Below are positions 1 to 8,930 of a stretch of 34,474 bases of DNA, one piece after another; position 1 is the first letter of the stretch, and every line of letters begins with the position of its first letter. The translations under genes and the position numbers were made by a program. A model generated the notes under the pieces. The model was not told the origin of the DNA. It worked only from the letters and a program-made list of their open reading frames with translations, and did no database searches. Source of the DNA: Chloroflexota bacterium (GTDB lineage: Bacteria > Chloroflexota > UBA11872); the NCBI GenBank assembly GCA_028874315.1, contig JAPPKM010000046.1, positions 364-34,837 on the forward strand. Reading direction: 5' to 3'.

Positions 1-115
1 AAACAACCGGGGCCTCTTTTTTCCTCAAAAAAAAAAAACCCTTAATTCCCCCACCCACAATTCGCCCCCCATATTATTGGGGGGGGGGCCCCACCCCCCC
101 CCCCCGAATGCCTGT
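1..115. other. Low-quality contig edge with homopolymer runs
   Basis: Runs of A (12), G (about 10) and C (about 13) with skewed composition, unlike the rest of the window; no ORF crosses it. Confidence 0.75.
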
Positions 116-145
116 GCGCCGTTCTGGCGCCAATAAGCGAACCGA

Positions 146-1651
146 CTAGGCCGTTCGCCCCCAGCGCTCGATGCGCTTGTTCAGCAAGTCCACGTCCTGC
201 CGCAGGATGCGGTCGCCTTCGTTCACGGCGCTCTCGATGGCCTCTTCAACCGACGCCTCGCCGGTCATGGCCAAGTGGGCGCGGCCGCGCCAGGCCAACC
301 ACTCGCGCTGGTTCGGGTGATAACCCTGCCAGGTGCGGAACTCGCCACGAACAAACGAGACCAGGAGGTCCTGCCGCTCCGGCGGCGCCGCCAGGTTCTC
401 CGGCGACTCCAGTGCGTCCCAACGACAGGGAAGGAACCCGCGGTCGGTCGCTGCGCGCGCCTGCATCTTGGGCCCGGCCATCCAGACCAGGAAGTCCACG
501 ACCGGCTCAACCACGCCTTGTCGTCGCGCCGAGTCGATGACGTAGTGCCCCTGGTTGGTGCGATGCACGGCCACGGTGCCGGTCACGTCACCCTTCGGCT
601 GCGGCGCCAGCGCCCAGCGGAAGCGGTCGCCGATGCTGATCACGGCGTTGCCCTTGGCGTCGCCACGTCGCAATTCGGCCCCAATCTTTCCGGCCGAGAA
701 GGCGTCGCCGAACTCACCCGCCAACTCGCGCTGCGCGTCCGTCGCCGGCGAGACGCCGTGCCTGTGGATGAGGTCTACCGCGAACTGGAAGCCCCTGTCC
801 CCACCGTTGTCGAAGTGCTCGGTGTGGGTGCCGTCCGACGAAATGAACTGCTTGGCGCCGAAACCCCAGCTAATCGGCGTCCAGTAGTGGATGTCGCCAC
901 CGCCACCGATCCGGGTTCCGTAGATTTCATTGTCCGGGTCAGTCGCCTGCTTGGCGGCGTCCAGCCACTCGTTGCTGTACGTCCAGTCCGCCGACGGCTC
1001 GGGCACGCCGTACTGGTCGTAGAGGTCGATGTTGTAGTAGTGGCCACTGACGTTGCCCTGGTACGGCAGGCCGAAAGCGTGACCCTGGAACGAGTCCACG
1101 AACGGCCAGGTCGTGTCGTAGTTGATCGTGTAGGAGTCCGGCTCGTAGATGAGGTCGGCCCCATCGAAGTCCGGATGGCGGTCCAACACGTCGTTGATCT
1201 GGACGAACGAGTCTTGATGGGATCCAAAGAATCCCCAACTCAACAACGCCGTGGCCGGGGCGCTGCCCGCCGCAATGCGGATGCCGAATGAGTCGTCAAA
1301 GCCCCCGCCCTGCGGTGTGAACTTGATCTTGATGTCGGGCCGTTCCGCCTGGAAGTTGGCCAGCGCCCAGGTGGTGGACTTACCACGGACACCCGAGACG
1401 TGGTCGCTGACGAACTCGAACTCCACCGTCTTCGGCTGAGGCGCCGCCATCGCCTGCGTGACGACCTTCTGGACGACGACCTCGACTTCCTTGGTCACCT
1501 CTTTGATGACGGTCTCTTCAACCACCTGCGTCACGATCTTCTCGACAACCTGCGTTTCACCACAGGCAGCCAGCGTGGCCGCGCCAGCGACGCCAACTCC
1601 AAGCGCCGAACTCGCCTTGAGAAATCGCCGTCGTGTCAGATCTCGAGCCAT
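146..1651 (-). CDS. Extracellular solute-binding protein (sugar-type ABC transporter), Tat-exported lipoprotein
   Basis: ORF 146..1687; likely start MARDLTRRRFLKASSALGVGVAGAATLAACGE (twin-Arg motif plus lipobox LAAC), then a Val/charged spacer and an SBP-like body. Confidence 0.85.
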   Translation of the reverse strand: MARDLTRRRFLKASSALGVGVAGAATLAACGETQVVEKIVTQVVEETVIKEVTKEVEVVVQKVVTQAMAAPQPKTVEFEFVSDHVSGVRGKSTTWALANFQAERPDIKIKFTPQGGGFDDSFGIRIAAGSAPATALLSWGFFGSHQDSFVQINDVLDRHPDFDGADLIYEPDSYTINYDTTWPFVDSFQGHAFGLPYQGNVSGHYYNIDLYDQYGVPEPSADWTYSNEWLDAAKQATDPDNEIYGTRIGGGGDIHYWTPISWGFGAKQFISSDGTHTEHFDNGGDRGFQFAVDLIHRHGVSPATDAQRELAGEFGDAFSAGKIGAELRRGDAKGNAVISIGDRFRWALAPQPKGDVTGTVAVHRTNQGHYVIDSARRQGVVEPVVDFLVWMAGPKMQARAATDRGFLPCRWDALESPENLAAPPERQDLLVSFVRGEFRTWQGYHPNQREWLAWRGRAHLAMTGEASVEEAIESAVNEGDRILRQDVDLLNKRIERWGRTA

Positions 1652-1841
1652 CTGCCTCATCCTTCCCTCGGTACGCCAACCCGCCAAGGCGGGATCAACG
1701 CCGCAGTCTATACCAATGCGGCATCTCCGCCCACCCTCGCCCCGACCAGCGGCGGCGAGAACTGAGAACGGCCACCCTCGGTGAGCCGAAGCTCCCTGAG
1801 AGTTTGCCGGGCAGCGCCGGCCGGCGAGAAATCATCCGGCA

Positions 1842-2780
1842 TCAGGACGCCGCCGGTAGCTGTTTTCGGGCTTGCTCATCAAGATAGGGCTCGACGGCGG
1901 CGCGCACGTTCGGCGCAATCTCGCCAACATCGGAAATGCCAACGATGCACGTCGAAACCTCGGGATGACCCAGCACGTACTTGATTGCGGTGTCGGTTAG
2001 GGGCTCGTCGCGCATGTCGGCCAGAGCCTCCAGCCGCTCAGCCACGGCCGCATCGGCCGCGACCCGTTCCGGATCATGAAAGTGCCGCCAGTCACCGGCA
2101 TACAACGCGCGGCGCTGCTCCGGAGTCAGAATCAGGTTTCCGCTAGCAAACGGACTTCGCGCCAGGACTCCGGCGCCCGCGGCTGCGGCGGCGGGGAATA
2201 GCTCGCGCGCGGCTTGCGGGCTGGCCGCGTTGAAGGGCGTCTCGACTACCTGCGCACCCCAGCGCCTCACGGCTTCGGCCGCAACCGCCGGACTCGAAGA
2301 TACGCCCCAGGCGCGGACTTCGCCACGGTCCTGAAGGCGTCGAAGCTCGGCAAACGGTTCCTCCTGCATCACAGCTTCCATCGGCGGGTCGTGGAGCAGG
2401 TAGACGTCGATGTAGTCGGTCTGAAGGCGCTGTCGCGAGAGCTCGCAGGCCCGCCGGATCGAGGTTGCTCGGTAGTCCTGCGGCTGCTCGTCAAGCAGCA
2501 TCTGAGCGCCATCGACGCCGGGCAGGTACCCCGTCTTTGTGATGAAGGTGACCTCGTCGCGTCGATCGCGCAGGGCATGACCCAGGATGACCTCGCTGCG
2601 GCCGTTGCCGTAGGCCTCAGCTGTGTCGAATGCCGTGATTCCGGCGTCGGCCACAGCCCGCACCAGGTCCACCGCCTCAGGCGCGGGCATCGGTCCCCAG
2701 GCTAGACCTCCGATTTCCCAGCACCCCATCGTCAATGCGCTGACGTGCATGCCTGTCGTACCGAGCGGACGGTTAGTCAT
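1842..2780 (-). CDS. Aldo/keto reductase
   Basis: N-term RPLGTTGMHVSALTMGCWEIGG, GITAFDTAEAYGNGRSEVILGHAL, and TDYIDVYLLHDPP are typical of the AKR family. Confidence 0.9.
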   Translation of the reverse strand: MTNRPLGTTGMHVSALTMGCWEIGGLAWGPMPAPEAVDLVRAVADAGITAFDTAEAYGNGRSEVILGHALRDRRDEVTFITKTGYLPGVDGAQMLLDEQPQDYRATSIRRACELSRQRLQTDYIDVYLLHDPPMEAVMQEEPFAELRRLQDRGEVRAWGVSSSPAVAAEAVRRWGAQVVETPFNAASPQAARELFPAAAAAGAGVLARSPFASGNLILTPEQRRALYAGDWRHFHDPERVAADAAVAERLEALADMRDEPLTDTAIKYVLGHPEVSTCIVGISDVGEIAPNVRAAVEPYLDEQARKQLPAAS

Positions 2781-2798
2781 GACGAGCTCCCTTCACAT

Positions 2799-3587
2799 TC
2801 ATGCGACGAAGCGCTCCACCCAGCGTATGAGGTCATTGGCGACGGACTGCCAACCAGACTCGAGGTTCAGCATATGTCCGCGACCGTGGTAGAAGGTCGG
2901 TATCACGCGATAGCGAGCGGCCAGTCGGCGGGTAACCCAAGGGACGATCACAGGATCCTCGTCTCCTGCACCGACAAAGACCGGGCATCGGATCTCGGAC
3001 GCCCTGACGATCGGAGGCCAGAATGCGATTTGCCTGGCAAGGCGGCGGGGTTCGGGAATCCGGCGGGCGGTTAATTCAGCCCGCTGTTCCGGAGTGACAC
3101 GCTCGAGAAAGGCGTCATCAGCGAACGGGTACATCGGACCGGAGTCGAAAGGGCGCCCAAAGAAGCCGCGAATGCCTGGTATGAGTAAGGAGAGCCGCGG
3201 GATGACGGGAATCCCAAACGGCGGAGCGCTCGACAGCAGGACCAGGCCAGACGGATCGGTCGATGCGGCAGCAATCTGGGCGAGGAGGCCGCCCATGCTT
3301 TGCCCTACGAGCACCGGGCCGTCCAGCTCGCGCACCACCGTCGCCACGTCCTCGGCGTAGTCGCGAAGGCCCAGACCTTCGAGCTGCCGAGGATCGGATT
3401 CCGGCTGGTGATGCCTTAGCCATACGGCATAGGTCTCGTAGCCTTGCGACGCCAGAAAGGCACCGAATTCATTCCAGACGTGCGCGCCAACCCATATTCC
3501 GTGAACGGCCAAGAGCGTCTGTGGCGCCTTGAGATCAGTCGTCGGCCAGTGAAGCGCCTGGAGCGGACCAATCTTGACGGTGCGCAT
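2799..3587 (-). CDS. Alpha/beta hydrolase
   Basis: VHGIWVGAHVWNEF, nucleophile elbow VGQSMGG, C-terminal His in YHGRGHMLNLE. Likely start MRTVKIGPLQ (3587); the ORF extension to 3830 lies antisense to livG. Confidence 0.85.
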   Translation of the reverse strand: MRTVKIGPLQALHWPTTDLKAPQTLLAVHGIWVGAHVWNEFGAFLASQGYETYAVWLRHHQPESDPRQLEGLGLRDYAEDVATVVRELDGPVLVGQSMGGLLAQIAAASTDPSGLVLLSSAPPFGIPVIPRLSLLIPGIRGFFGRPFDSGPMYPFADDAFLERVTPEQRAELTARRIPEPRRLARQIAFWPPIVRASEIRCPVFVGAGDEDPVIVPWVTRRLAARYRVIPTFYHGRGHMLNLESGWQSVANDLIRWVERFVA

Positions 3588-3651
3588 CTGATATATGGTA
3601 CGCAGCGCTCCAGTGCTGTAGCCCGTCGCCCCGGCGCATGCCTCGCCGCGG

Positions 3652-4467
3652 TTGCTGGGCAATGAAGGCAAGAGCGAATTGACCAAATCGCCGCCAATCC
3701 TTCGCGTACACGACGTCACCAAGGACTTTGGCGGCGTGAGGGCGGTGGATCGCTGCAGTCTGACTGTCATGCGCGGAACGATCACGGGACTGATCGGACC
3801 GAATGGAGCAGGGAAAACTACGCTCTTCAATCTCGTGGCAGGTGCGCTTGCACCGACCGGCGGAGAAATCTTCTTTGACGGGCGGCAAATTTCCGGCCTG
3901 CGACCGCATCAGACGTTCGCGCGTGGCCTGATGCGGACCTTTCAGATTCCCAGGGAACTGCGCCGCATGACGGTCTTGGAGAATCTGATGCTCGTGCCTG
4001 CGCGGCAGTCCGGCGAGCGTCTCTGGGCAACCTGGCTCACACCTTGGAAGGTCGCGCGTGAGGAGCATCGGATTCAGGCCCAAGCGCTCGAGGTTCTGGA
4101 ACTCGTCAACCTGGCGCATCTGGTAAATGAGCTGGCCGGAAATCTCTCGGGAGGACAGAAGAAGCTGTTGGAACTGGCGCGGACCCTGATGGCCAAGCCC
4201 AAGATGGTGCTTCTTGACGAGCCGGGCGCTGGAATCAACCGAACGCTGCTCAGGGATCTTTCCGCCAACATCGTGCGGGCAAGCGTCGAGCGAGACGTGA
4301 CCTTCTTCATAATCGAACACGACATGCGCTTCGTCATGACGATGTGCGACCCGGTAATCGTGATGGCCAATGGATCCGTGATTGCGGAGGGTCCACCACC
4401 AGAAGTCCAGCGCGATCCGGAGGTCTTGGAGGCTTACCTGGGCGGTCGACCCGATGGCCCTGCTTGA
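3652..4467 (+). CDS. livG: Branched-chain amino acid-type ABC transporter ATP-binding protein (LivG-like)
   Basis: Walker A GPNGAGKTTLFN, signature LSGGQKKLLELAR, Walker B VLLDEPGAG; TTG start. Confidence 0.9.
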   Translation: MLGNEGKSELTKSPPILRVHDVTKDFGGVRAVDRCSLTVMRGTITGLIGPNGAGKTTLFNLVAGALAPTGGEIFFDGRQISGLRPHQTFARGLMRTFQIPRELRRMTVLENLMLVPARQSGERLWATWLTPWKVAREEHRIQAQALEVLELVNLAHLVNELAGNLSGGQKKLLELARTLMAKPKMVLLDEPGAGINRTLLRDLSANIVRASVERDVTFFIIEHDMRFVMTMCDPVIVMANGSVIAEGPPPEVQRDPEVLEAYLGGRPDGPA

Positions 4468-5158
4468 GGTATCGAAAGTCGTAGCCGGATACGGCGAAAC
4501 CGAAATCCTTCACGAAGTTTCGATCGCAGTGAACACCGGTGAAGTGGTGACGATCATCGGCCCTAACGGCTGCGGCAAATCAACGCTCATGAAGGCTATC
4601 GTCGGTCTGGTGAGGGTTCGATCCGGCTCCGTGCTCTTTCGCGGCATGGATATCTCGGGCCACGATCCCGAGCAGACTGTGCGTGGCGGGCTGTGCTATG
4701 TGCCGCAGTCGGACAACGTCTTTCCGTCCATGACGATCCGCGAGAACCTGGAAATGGGCGCCTTCGTGCGGCGTGACGACTATCGCGACCGGATTCACGA
4801 GATGTTTCAGCTCTTTCCAGACCTCAAGCCCAGCGCGGGACGAAGAGCTGGCAGTCTCTCGGGTGGTCAGCGCCAGATGCTGGCGATTGCCCGCGCGCTC
4901 ATGCTGGATCCGGTGCTTCTGCTATTGGATGAACCGTCGGCCGGTCTTGCGCCCGCCCTGGTTCAGTCCGTCTTCGAACGCATCAGGGACATCAACGCAA
5001 CAGGTGTATCGATTCTGCTGGTGGAGCAGAATGCCCGGGAGTCATTGCGAATGTCCGACCGGGGTTACGTGCTATCCGGCGGATCCAATCAACTCGAGGA
5101 CAGTGGCCCGGCGCTACTGGGCAACCCCGAGGTGGGACGCCTGTATCTCGGCGGATAG
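4454..5158 (+). CDS. livF: Branched-chain amino acid-type ABC transporter ATP-binding protein (LivF-like)
   Basis: Walker A GPNGCGKSTLMK, signature LSGGQRQMLAIAR, LLLDEPSAGLAP; ATG at 4454 overlaps the livG end by 14 nt. Confidence 0.9.
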   Translation: MALLEVSKVVAGYGETEILHEVSIAVNTGEVVTIIGPNGCGKSTLMKAIVGLVRVRSGSVLFRGMDISGHDPEQTVRGGLCYVPQSDNVFPSMTIRENLEMGAFVRRDDYRDRIHEMFQLFPDLKPSAGRRAGSLSGGQRQMLAIARALMLDPVLLLLDEPSAGLAPALVQSVFERIRDINATGVSILLVEQNARESLRMSDRGYVLSGGSNQLEDSGPALLGNPEVGRLYLGG

Positions 5159-5168
5159 GACAAAACTC

Positions 5169-6224
5169 TTGCGCAGCGTGTTCTCCCAATCACAGCAATC
5201 GGCGGGTAACCTGCGCAGCCCCCTGCGTCGACTCGGCCCGGCGCTGTCGGCCGGCCGAGTATCCGTCCTAGTCGTTGCCGGAATGGTGGTTGCCGGCTTC
5301 CTGCCATTCATGAAGCTGGGGCTTGTCGTGAATGGGCTCATATTTGGATCGGTGATCGCACTCGGAGCCATTGGGCTGACCCTGGTCTACGGGATCTTGA
5401 AGCTCGGCAACTTCGCGCACGGCGATTACATGGCTTTTGGAGCCTACGTCGCCTTCTTCGTCGTCGACGGTGTATTACCACGAGTCGGCATTGAAGGTGC
5501 CGGTCTTGGACCCTTTACATTCGGTATTCCAGTCCTGATCGCGATGCCACTTGCGGCCCTGGTGGTCGCGCTGGGTGCCATCGCTCTCGATGGCCTGATC
5601 TACCGCCGTCTGCGGGACCGAGGCGCTGGCACGGCAATTCTCATGATGGCCTCGCTCGGCGTAGCAATTGCCATTCGTGGATTGATCCAACTGATCTGGA
5701 CCGGCGACACACAGCACTACCCGAGGGATTCTCGACAGGTCTATCACCTGCCAATGGACGTTCGCATTCCTCCGGACGGCATCTTTGTCGCTGTCGTCGC
5801 AGTTGTCCTGGTATTCGGACTCTACGTGCTGCTCACCCACACGAAGATGGGCAAGGCCATGCGGGCTACGTCGGACAATCCTTCCCTGGCGCTGGTGTCC
5901 GGAATCAACACCCGGCACGTTGTCTGGTGGACATGGGGAATAGGTGGGGCGATGGCCGCGGTCGCTGGAGTCCTCCTGGCTGTCGTGCAGGCACAACTGC
6001 TGCCGATCATGGGATGGAAGTTCCTGATACCCCTGTTCGCCGCCGTGATTCTGGGCGGAATCGGCAACCCGTACGGCGCACTGGTCGGCGCCCTGATCGT
6101 AGGCGTCAGCATGGAAGTGTCCACGCAGTGGATCAATCCCAGCTACAAGCCGGCCGTCGCCTTTGCCATTATGATTGGCGTGCTGCTGGCGAGGCCTCGC
6201 GGCATCTTTGGCGACACACAGTAG
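5169..6224 (+). CDS. livH: Branched-chain amino acid-type ABC transporter permease (LivH-like)
   Basis: GLIFGSVIALGAIGLTLVYGILKLGNFAHGDYMAFGAY is the LivH signature. In-frame start is TTG 5169 or GTG 5178; upstream part of ORF 4773..6224 overlaps livF out of frame. Confidence 0.9.
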   Translation: MRSVFSQSQQSAGNLRSPLRRLGPALSAGRVSVLVVAGMVVAGFLPFMKLGLVVNGLIFGSVIALGAIGLTLVYGILKLGNFAHGDYMAFGAYVAFFVVDGVLPRVGIEGAGLGPFTFGIPVLIAMPLAALVVALGAIALDGLIYRRLRDRGAGTAILMMASLGVAIAIRGLIQLIWTGDTQHYPRDSRQVYHLPMDVRIPPDGIFVAVVAVVLVFGLYVLLTHTKMGKAMRATSDNPSLALVSGINTRHVVWWTWGIGGAMAAVAGVLLAVVQAQLLPIMGWKFLIPLFAAVILGGIGNPYGALVGALIVGVSMEVSTQWINPSYKPAVAFAIMIGVLLARPRGIFGDTQ

Positions 6225-6236
6225 TGGATAGCTAGC

Positions 6237-7253
6237 GTGGACCTCAGCGGGATTCTCGACTACCTGGTCGGCTTCGCCATCATGGCAATGATCTATGCGA
6301 TTTTTGCGTTGGGACTAAACGTTCACTGGGGATTCACCGGCCTATTCAATATCGGGATCGCCGGCTTCTTTGCGCTTGGGGCCTACACGGCCGCTCTCCT
6401 GACCTCGCCGCCGCCAGACCCAGAGCAGTTCGAGGACTTCATCTTCGGCGGCAACCTTGCCCAGCATGGCCTCCTGAACTTCGGCATCGATCTCTGGTTC
6501 GTCGTTGGAATCGCGGCGGCCGCCGCCGTGTGTGGAATCGTCGCGTTGATCATAGGCACGATCACGTTGCGGCTGAACGACGATTACCTATCGATCGCGA
6601 CGCTCGGCATTGCCGAAAGTGTCCGATTCTTTTTTCTGAACGAGAAGTGGGCCGCGAATGGTTCGAAAGGGCTCTACCGAATCCCCAAATTCATGGGCGA
6701 TCTCGTGGCCCCCGAGAACTACGATTATCTGTATTTGGTCGTTGTGCTAATTGTCTTGGCGCTTCTCTTCGCGGCCGTGCAACGTGCGGTCAGATCGCCC
6801 TGGGGCCGAGTCTTGCGAGCCATCCGCGAAGATGAGACAGCAACGGCCGCGGCCGGAAAGAATATTTTCCACTTCAAGCTTCAGGCATTCGTCTTCGGTT
6901 CCATGGTCATGGGGATTGGTGGAGCGCTCTTCGCACACCATGTTCGTTTTCTATCGCCACTAACCTTTGATCCTCTTCTTGCGACGTTTGTGATCTGGGC
7001 GATGCTGATGGTTGGAGGCTCCGGCAACAATGTCGGAGCGGTGCTTGGAGCCTTTGTGGTGTGGGGCGTCTGGGCAGGAACCCAGTTTCTGCCCGGCGTC
7101 TTCGCCGATCCGAGCTTTCGGCTGTGCATGATCGGCGTTCTGATCGTTGCCATCATGTTGCTCCGGCCAGGCGGCCTGGTGGGCGAATGGCGGCGAATGG
7201 TCGTGCGTACCACAGCTCCGCCGGCGACCAGAGATCCGACTGGATTCGACTAG
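6237..7253 (+). CDS. livM: Branched-chain amino acid-type ABC transporter permease (LivM-like)
   Basis: MIYAIFALGLNVHWGFTGLFNIGIAGFFALGAYTAALL and IGTITLRLNDDYLSIATLGIAE motifs; adjacent to livH. Confidence 0.92.
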   Translation: MDLSGILDYLVGFAIMAMIYAIFALGLNVHWGFTGLFNIGIAGFFALGAYTAALLTSPPPDPEQFEDFIFGGNLAQHGLLNFGIDLWFVVGIAAAAAVCGIVALIIGTITLRLNDDYLSIATLGIAESVRFFFLNEKWAANGSKGLYRIPKFMGDLVAPENYDYLYLVVVLIVLALLFAAVQRAVRSPWGRVLRAIREDETATAAAGKNIFHFKLQAFVFGSMVMGIGGALFAHHVRFLSPLTFDPLLATFVIWAMLMVGGSGNNVGAVLGAFVVWGVWAGTQFLPGVFADPSFRLCMIGVLIVAIMLLRPGGLVGEWRRMVVRTTAPPATRDPTGFD

Positions 7254-7350
7254 CCGGGTCAGACCCACACCAGGCGGAACGCCGCCAGGTTGCGGCCCGA
7301 GAGCCAAACTTCAGTCGCGCCGATCGCCTGGAACAGGTTGTTCGTCACAG

Positions 7351-7383
7351 ACAAAGGGGCGGCTCGATGAGCCGCCCCTTTGT
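7351..7383. terminator. Perfect 15-bp inverted repeat between convergent livM and livK; putative bidirectional terminator
   Basis: acaaaggggcggctc-gat-gagccgcccctttgt; no long poly-T tract apart from the TTT within the stem arm. Confidence 0.7.
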
Positions 7384-7403
7384 TGCCTTCAAGGCAAGGT
7401 GCG

Positions 7404-8819
7404 CTAGGGAAGTTCGAACCTTCCCGTGGACTTCACCGCGTCGCCTTCAACCGTCCATATCTCGATGGGTCCGGACACGTCGCCGTGCTCGTCAAAGTCC
7501 ACGGGACCGGAGGCGCCCTCGTAGTTGATGTCCATGCCGCTTGCGATTAGGGCCAAGGCCTTCTGAATGCCGGCAGCGCCAGGGCCAACCACTTCACCTG
7601 GTGGATTGGCCACATCGCGCAGCGCGTCGCGGATGGCTACGGAGTCGGTCGTCGTACCGGCCCTGGCCGCGGCAAGCGCGATCAGGACCACGGCGTCGTA
7701 GGTTTCAGCCAGGTACGGCTCCTGAGGCGCTTCCACGCCGAACGTCAGGGTGTAGGCGTTGTAGAAGGCCTGGCGATCGGGGCTGTCAGGAGCTCCGGGT
7801 GCGGTGCCGAGGGTACCGTCGAGTTTGCCACCGCCGATGGCATTGACCATGTCATCGGACTTCACGCCGTCCACGAAGAGGAAGGTGCTGGCGTAGTCAC
7901 CTTCGAGGGCCTCGCGGAGGTAGATCTCGGCCTGTCCGGGATAGCTCATGGTGACCAGAACGTCTGGGTTGCCTTCCGTGGCCTTTTCGAGTTCGGAAGT
8001 GAACGTGGGCTGACTGTCCTCGTGGGGAACCGAAGCCGTGACTGTCCCACCGAGTTCCGTGAACGTCTGGGTGAATCGCTCGGCCAAACCCTGGCCGTAG
8101 GCGTTGTTGATGTACATGATCCCGGCGCTCTTGTAGCCCTGTTCCCATGCCAATCGGCCCAACACAACGCCTTGCGCCGCGTCGGACACGGTCGTGCGGA
8201 ACAGGAAGTCATCGTCTTCCAACGCCGTGATGCTCGGCGCCGTGGACGAATGCGAGATCTGCAGTGTCTGATTCGGAGCCGTGACCGACGTCGCCACCGG
8301 AATCGTGACTCCGCTGGCGAGCGCGCCGACGATGGCCGCCACGTTTTCAACATCCACCAGCGCGCGGGCCGAATCGACACCCTGTACAGGGTTCACGCCG
8401 GTGTCGCGGTTGATGATTACTACCGAACCACCCTGGATTCCACCAGCGCGGTTGACGTGGCTGGCAGCGAGATCAGCCGCGTTGCCGTGCGAAACGCCGA
8501 AGTATGACAGCGAACCAGTGAGGGCGTTGAGGTGCCCGATGATCAGCGGTGGCAGCGTCTGCGCTTCCTGCATGACCTCGACGGTGACCTGCCGGACAAC
8601 CTCGACTGGTTTTTCGACCTCGACAACACGAACGACTTCCTGGACCACCGGCCTTTCGACCTCGACGGTGACCAGTTTCTCGACTTCGACCGTGACCTGT
8701 CGCTCAACCTCGACGGTCCTGACAACCTCGCTGGGAGCGCTTTCGCTCTCGCCGCATGCCGCCAAGACGAAGGCAAACACGGCGGTCAGCGCGATCGCGA
8801 TTTTGAAACCTCTAAACAT
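7404..8819 (-). CDS. livK: Branched-chain amino acid-type ABC transporter substrate-binding lipoprotein (LivK-like)
   Basis: Lipoprotein signal MFRGFKIAIALTAVFAFVLAACGE, Val/charged spacer, then PLIIGHLNALTGSLSYFG...VNRAGGIQGG...YINNAYGQGLAERF typical of type I periplasmic binding proteins. Confidence 0.9.
   Translation of the reverse strand: MFRGFKIAIALTAVFAFVLAACGESESAPSEVVRTVEVERQVTVEVEKLVTVEVERPVVQEVVRVVEVEKPVEVVRQVTVEVMQEAQTLPPLIIGHLNALTGSLSYFGVSHGNAADLAASHVNRAGGIQGGSVVIINRDTGVNPVQGVDSARALVDVENVAAIVGALASGVTIPVATSVTAPNQTLQISHSSTAPSITALEDDDFLFRTTVSDAAQGVVLGRLAWEQGYKSAGIMYINNAYGQGLAERFTQTFTELGGTVTASVPHEDSQPTFTSELEKATEGNPDVLVTMSYPGQAEIYLREALEGDYASTFLFVDGVKSDDMVNAIGGGKLDGTLGTAPGAPDSPDRQAFYNAYTLTFGVEAPQEPYLAETYDAVVLIALAAARAGTTTDSVAIRDALRDVANPPGEVVGPGAAGIQKALALIASGMDINYEGASGPVDFDEHGDVSGPIEIWTVEGDAVKSTGRFELP
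8574..8730. repeat. Imperfect short tandem repeats encoding a Val/Glu/Lys/Arg spacer in LivK
   Basis: Recurring 'gacctcgacggtgac'-like units; on the - strand they encode VVRTVEVERQVTVEVEKLVTVEVERPVVQEVVRVVEVEKPVEVVRQVTVEV. Confidence 0.6.
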
Positions 8820-8930
8820 CAATCTGCCCTTTCCATGGCCAATTCGTCCGTGTAAGTGGCTAAGAGCGCCGGACATTCGCATCCGGCCAAGCCAAATCTA
8901 CTACGCAGGTGAGGTCTAGCCGCGTCGCAA

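Noticed and set aside
275-1291. 338-aa + strand ORF antisense to the solute-binding protein
   Set aside because: Arg/Val-rich shadow ORF; the - strand SBP has signal peptide and family features.
8281-8919. Thr/Ser-rich ORF (TVTCRTTSTGFSTSTTRTTSW...) resembling a mucin-like or surface protein
   Set aside because: It is the antisense translation of the LivK Val/charged spacer repeats.
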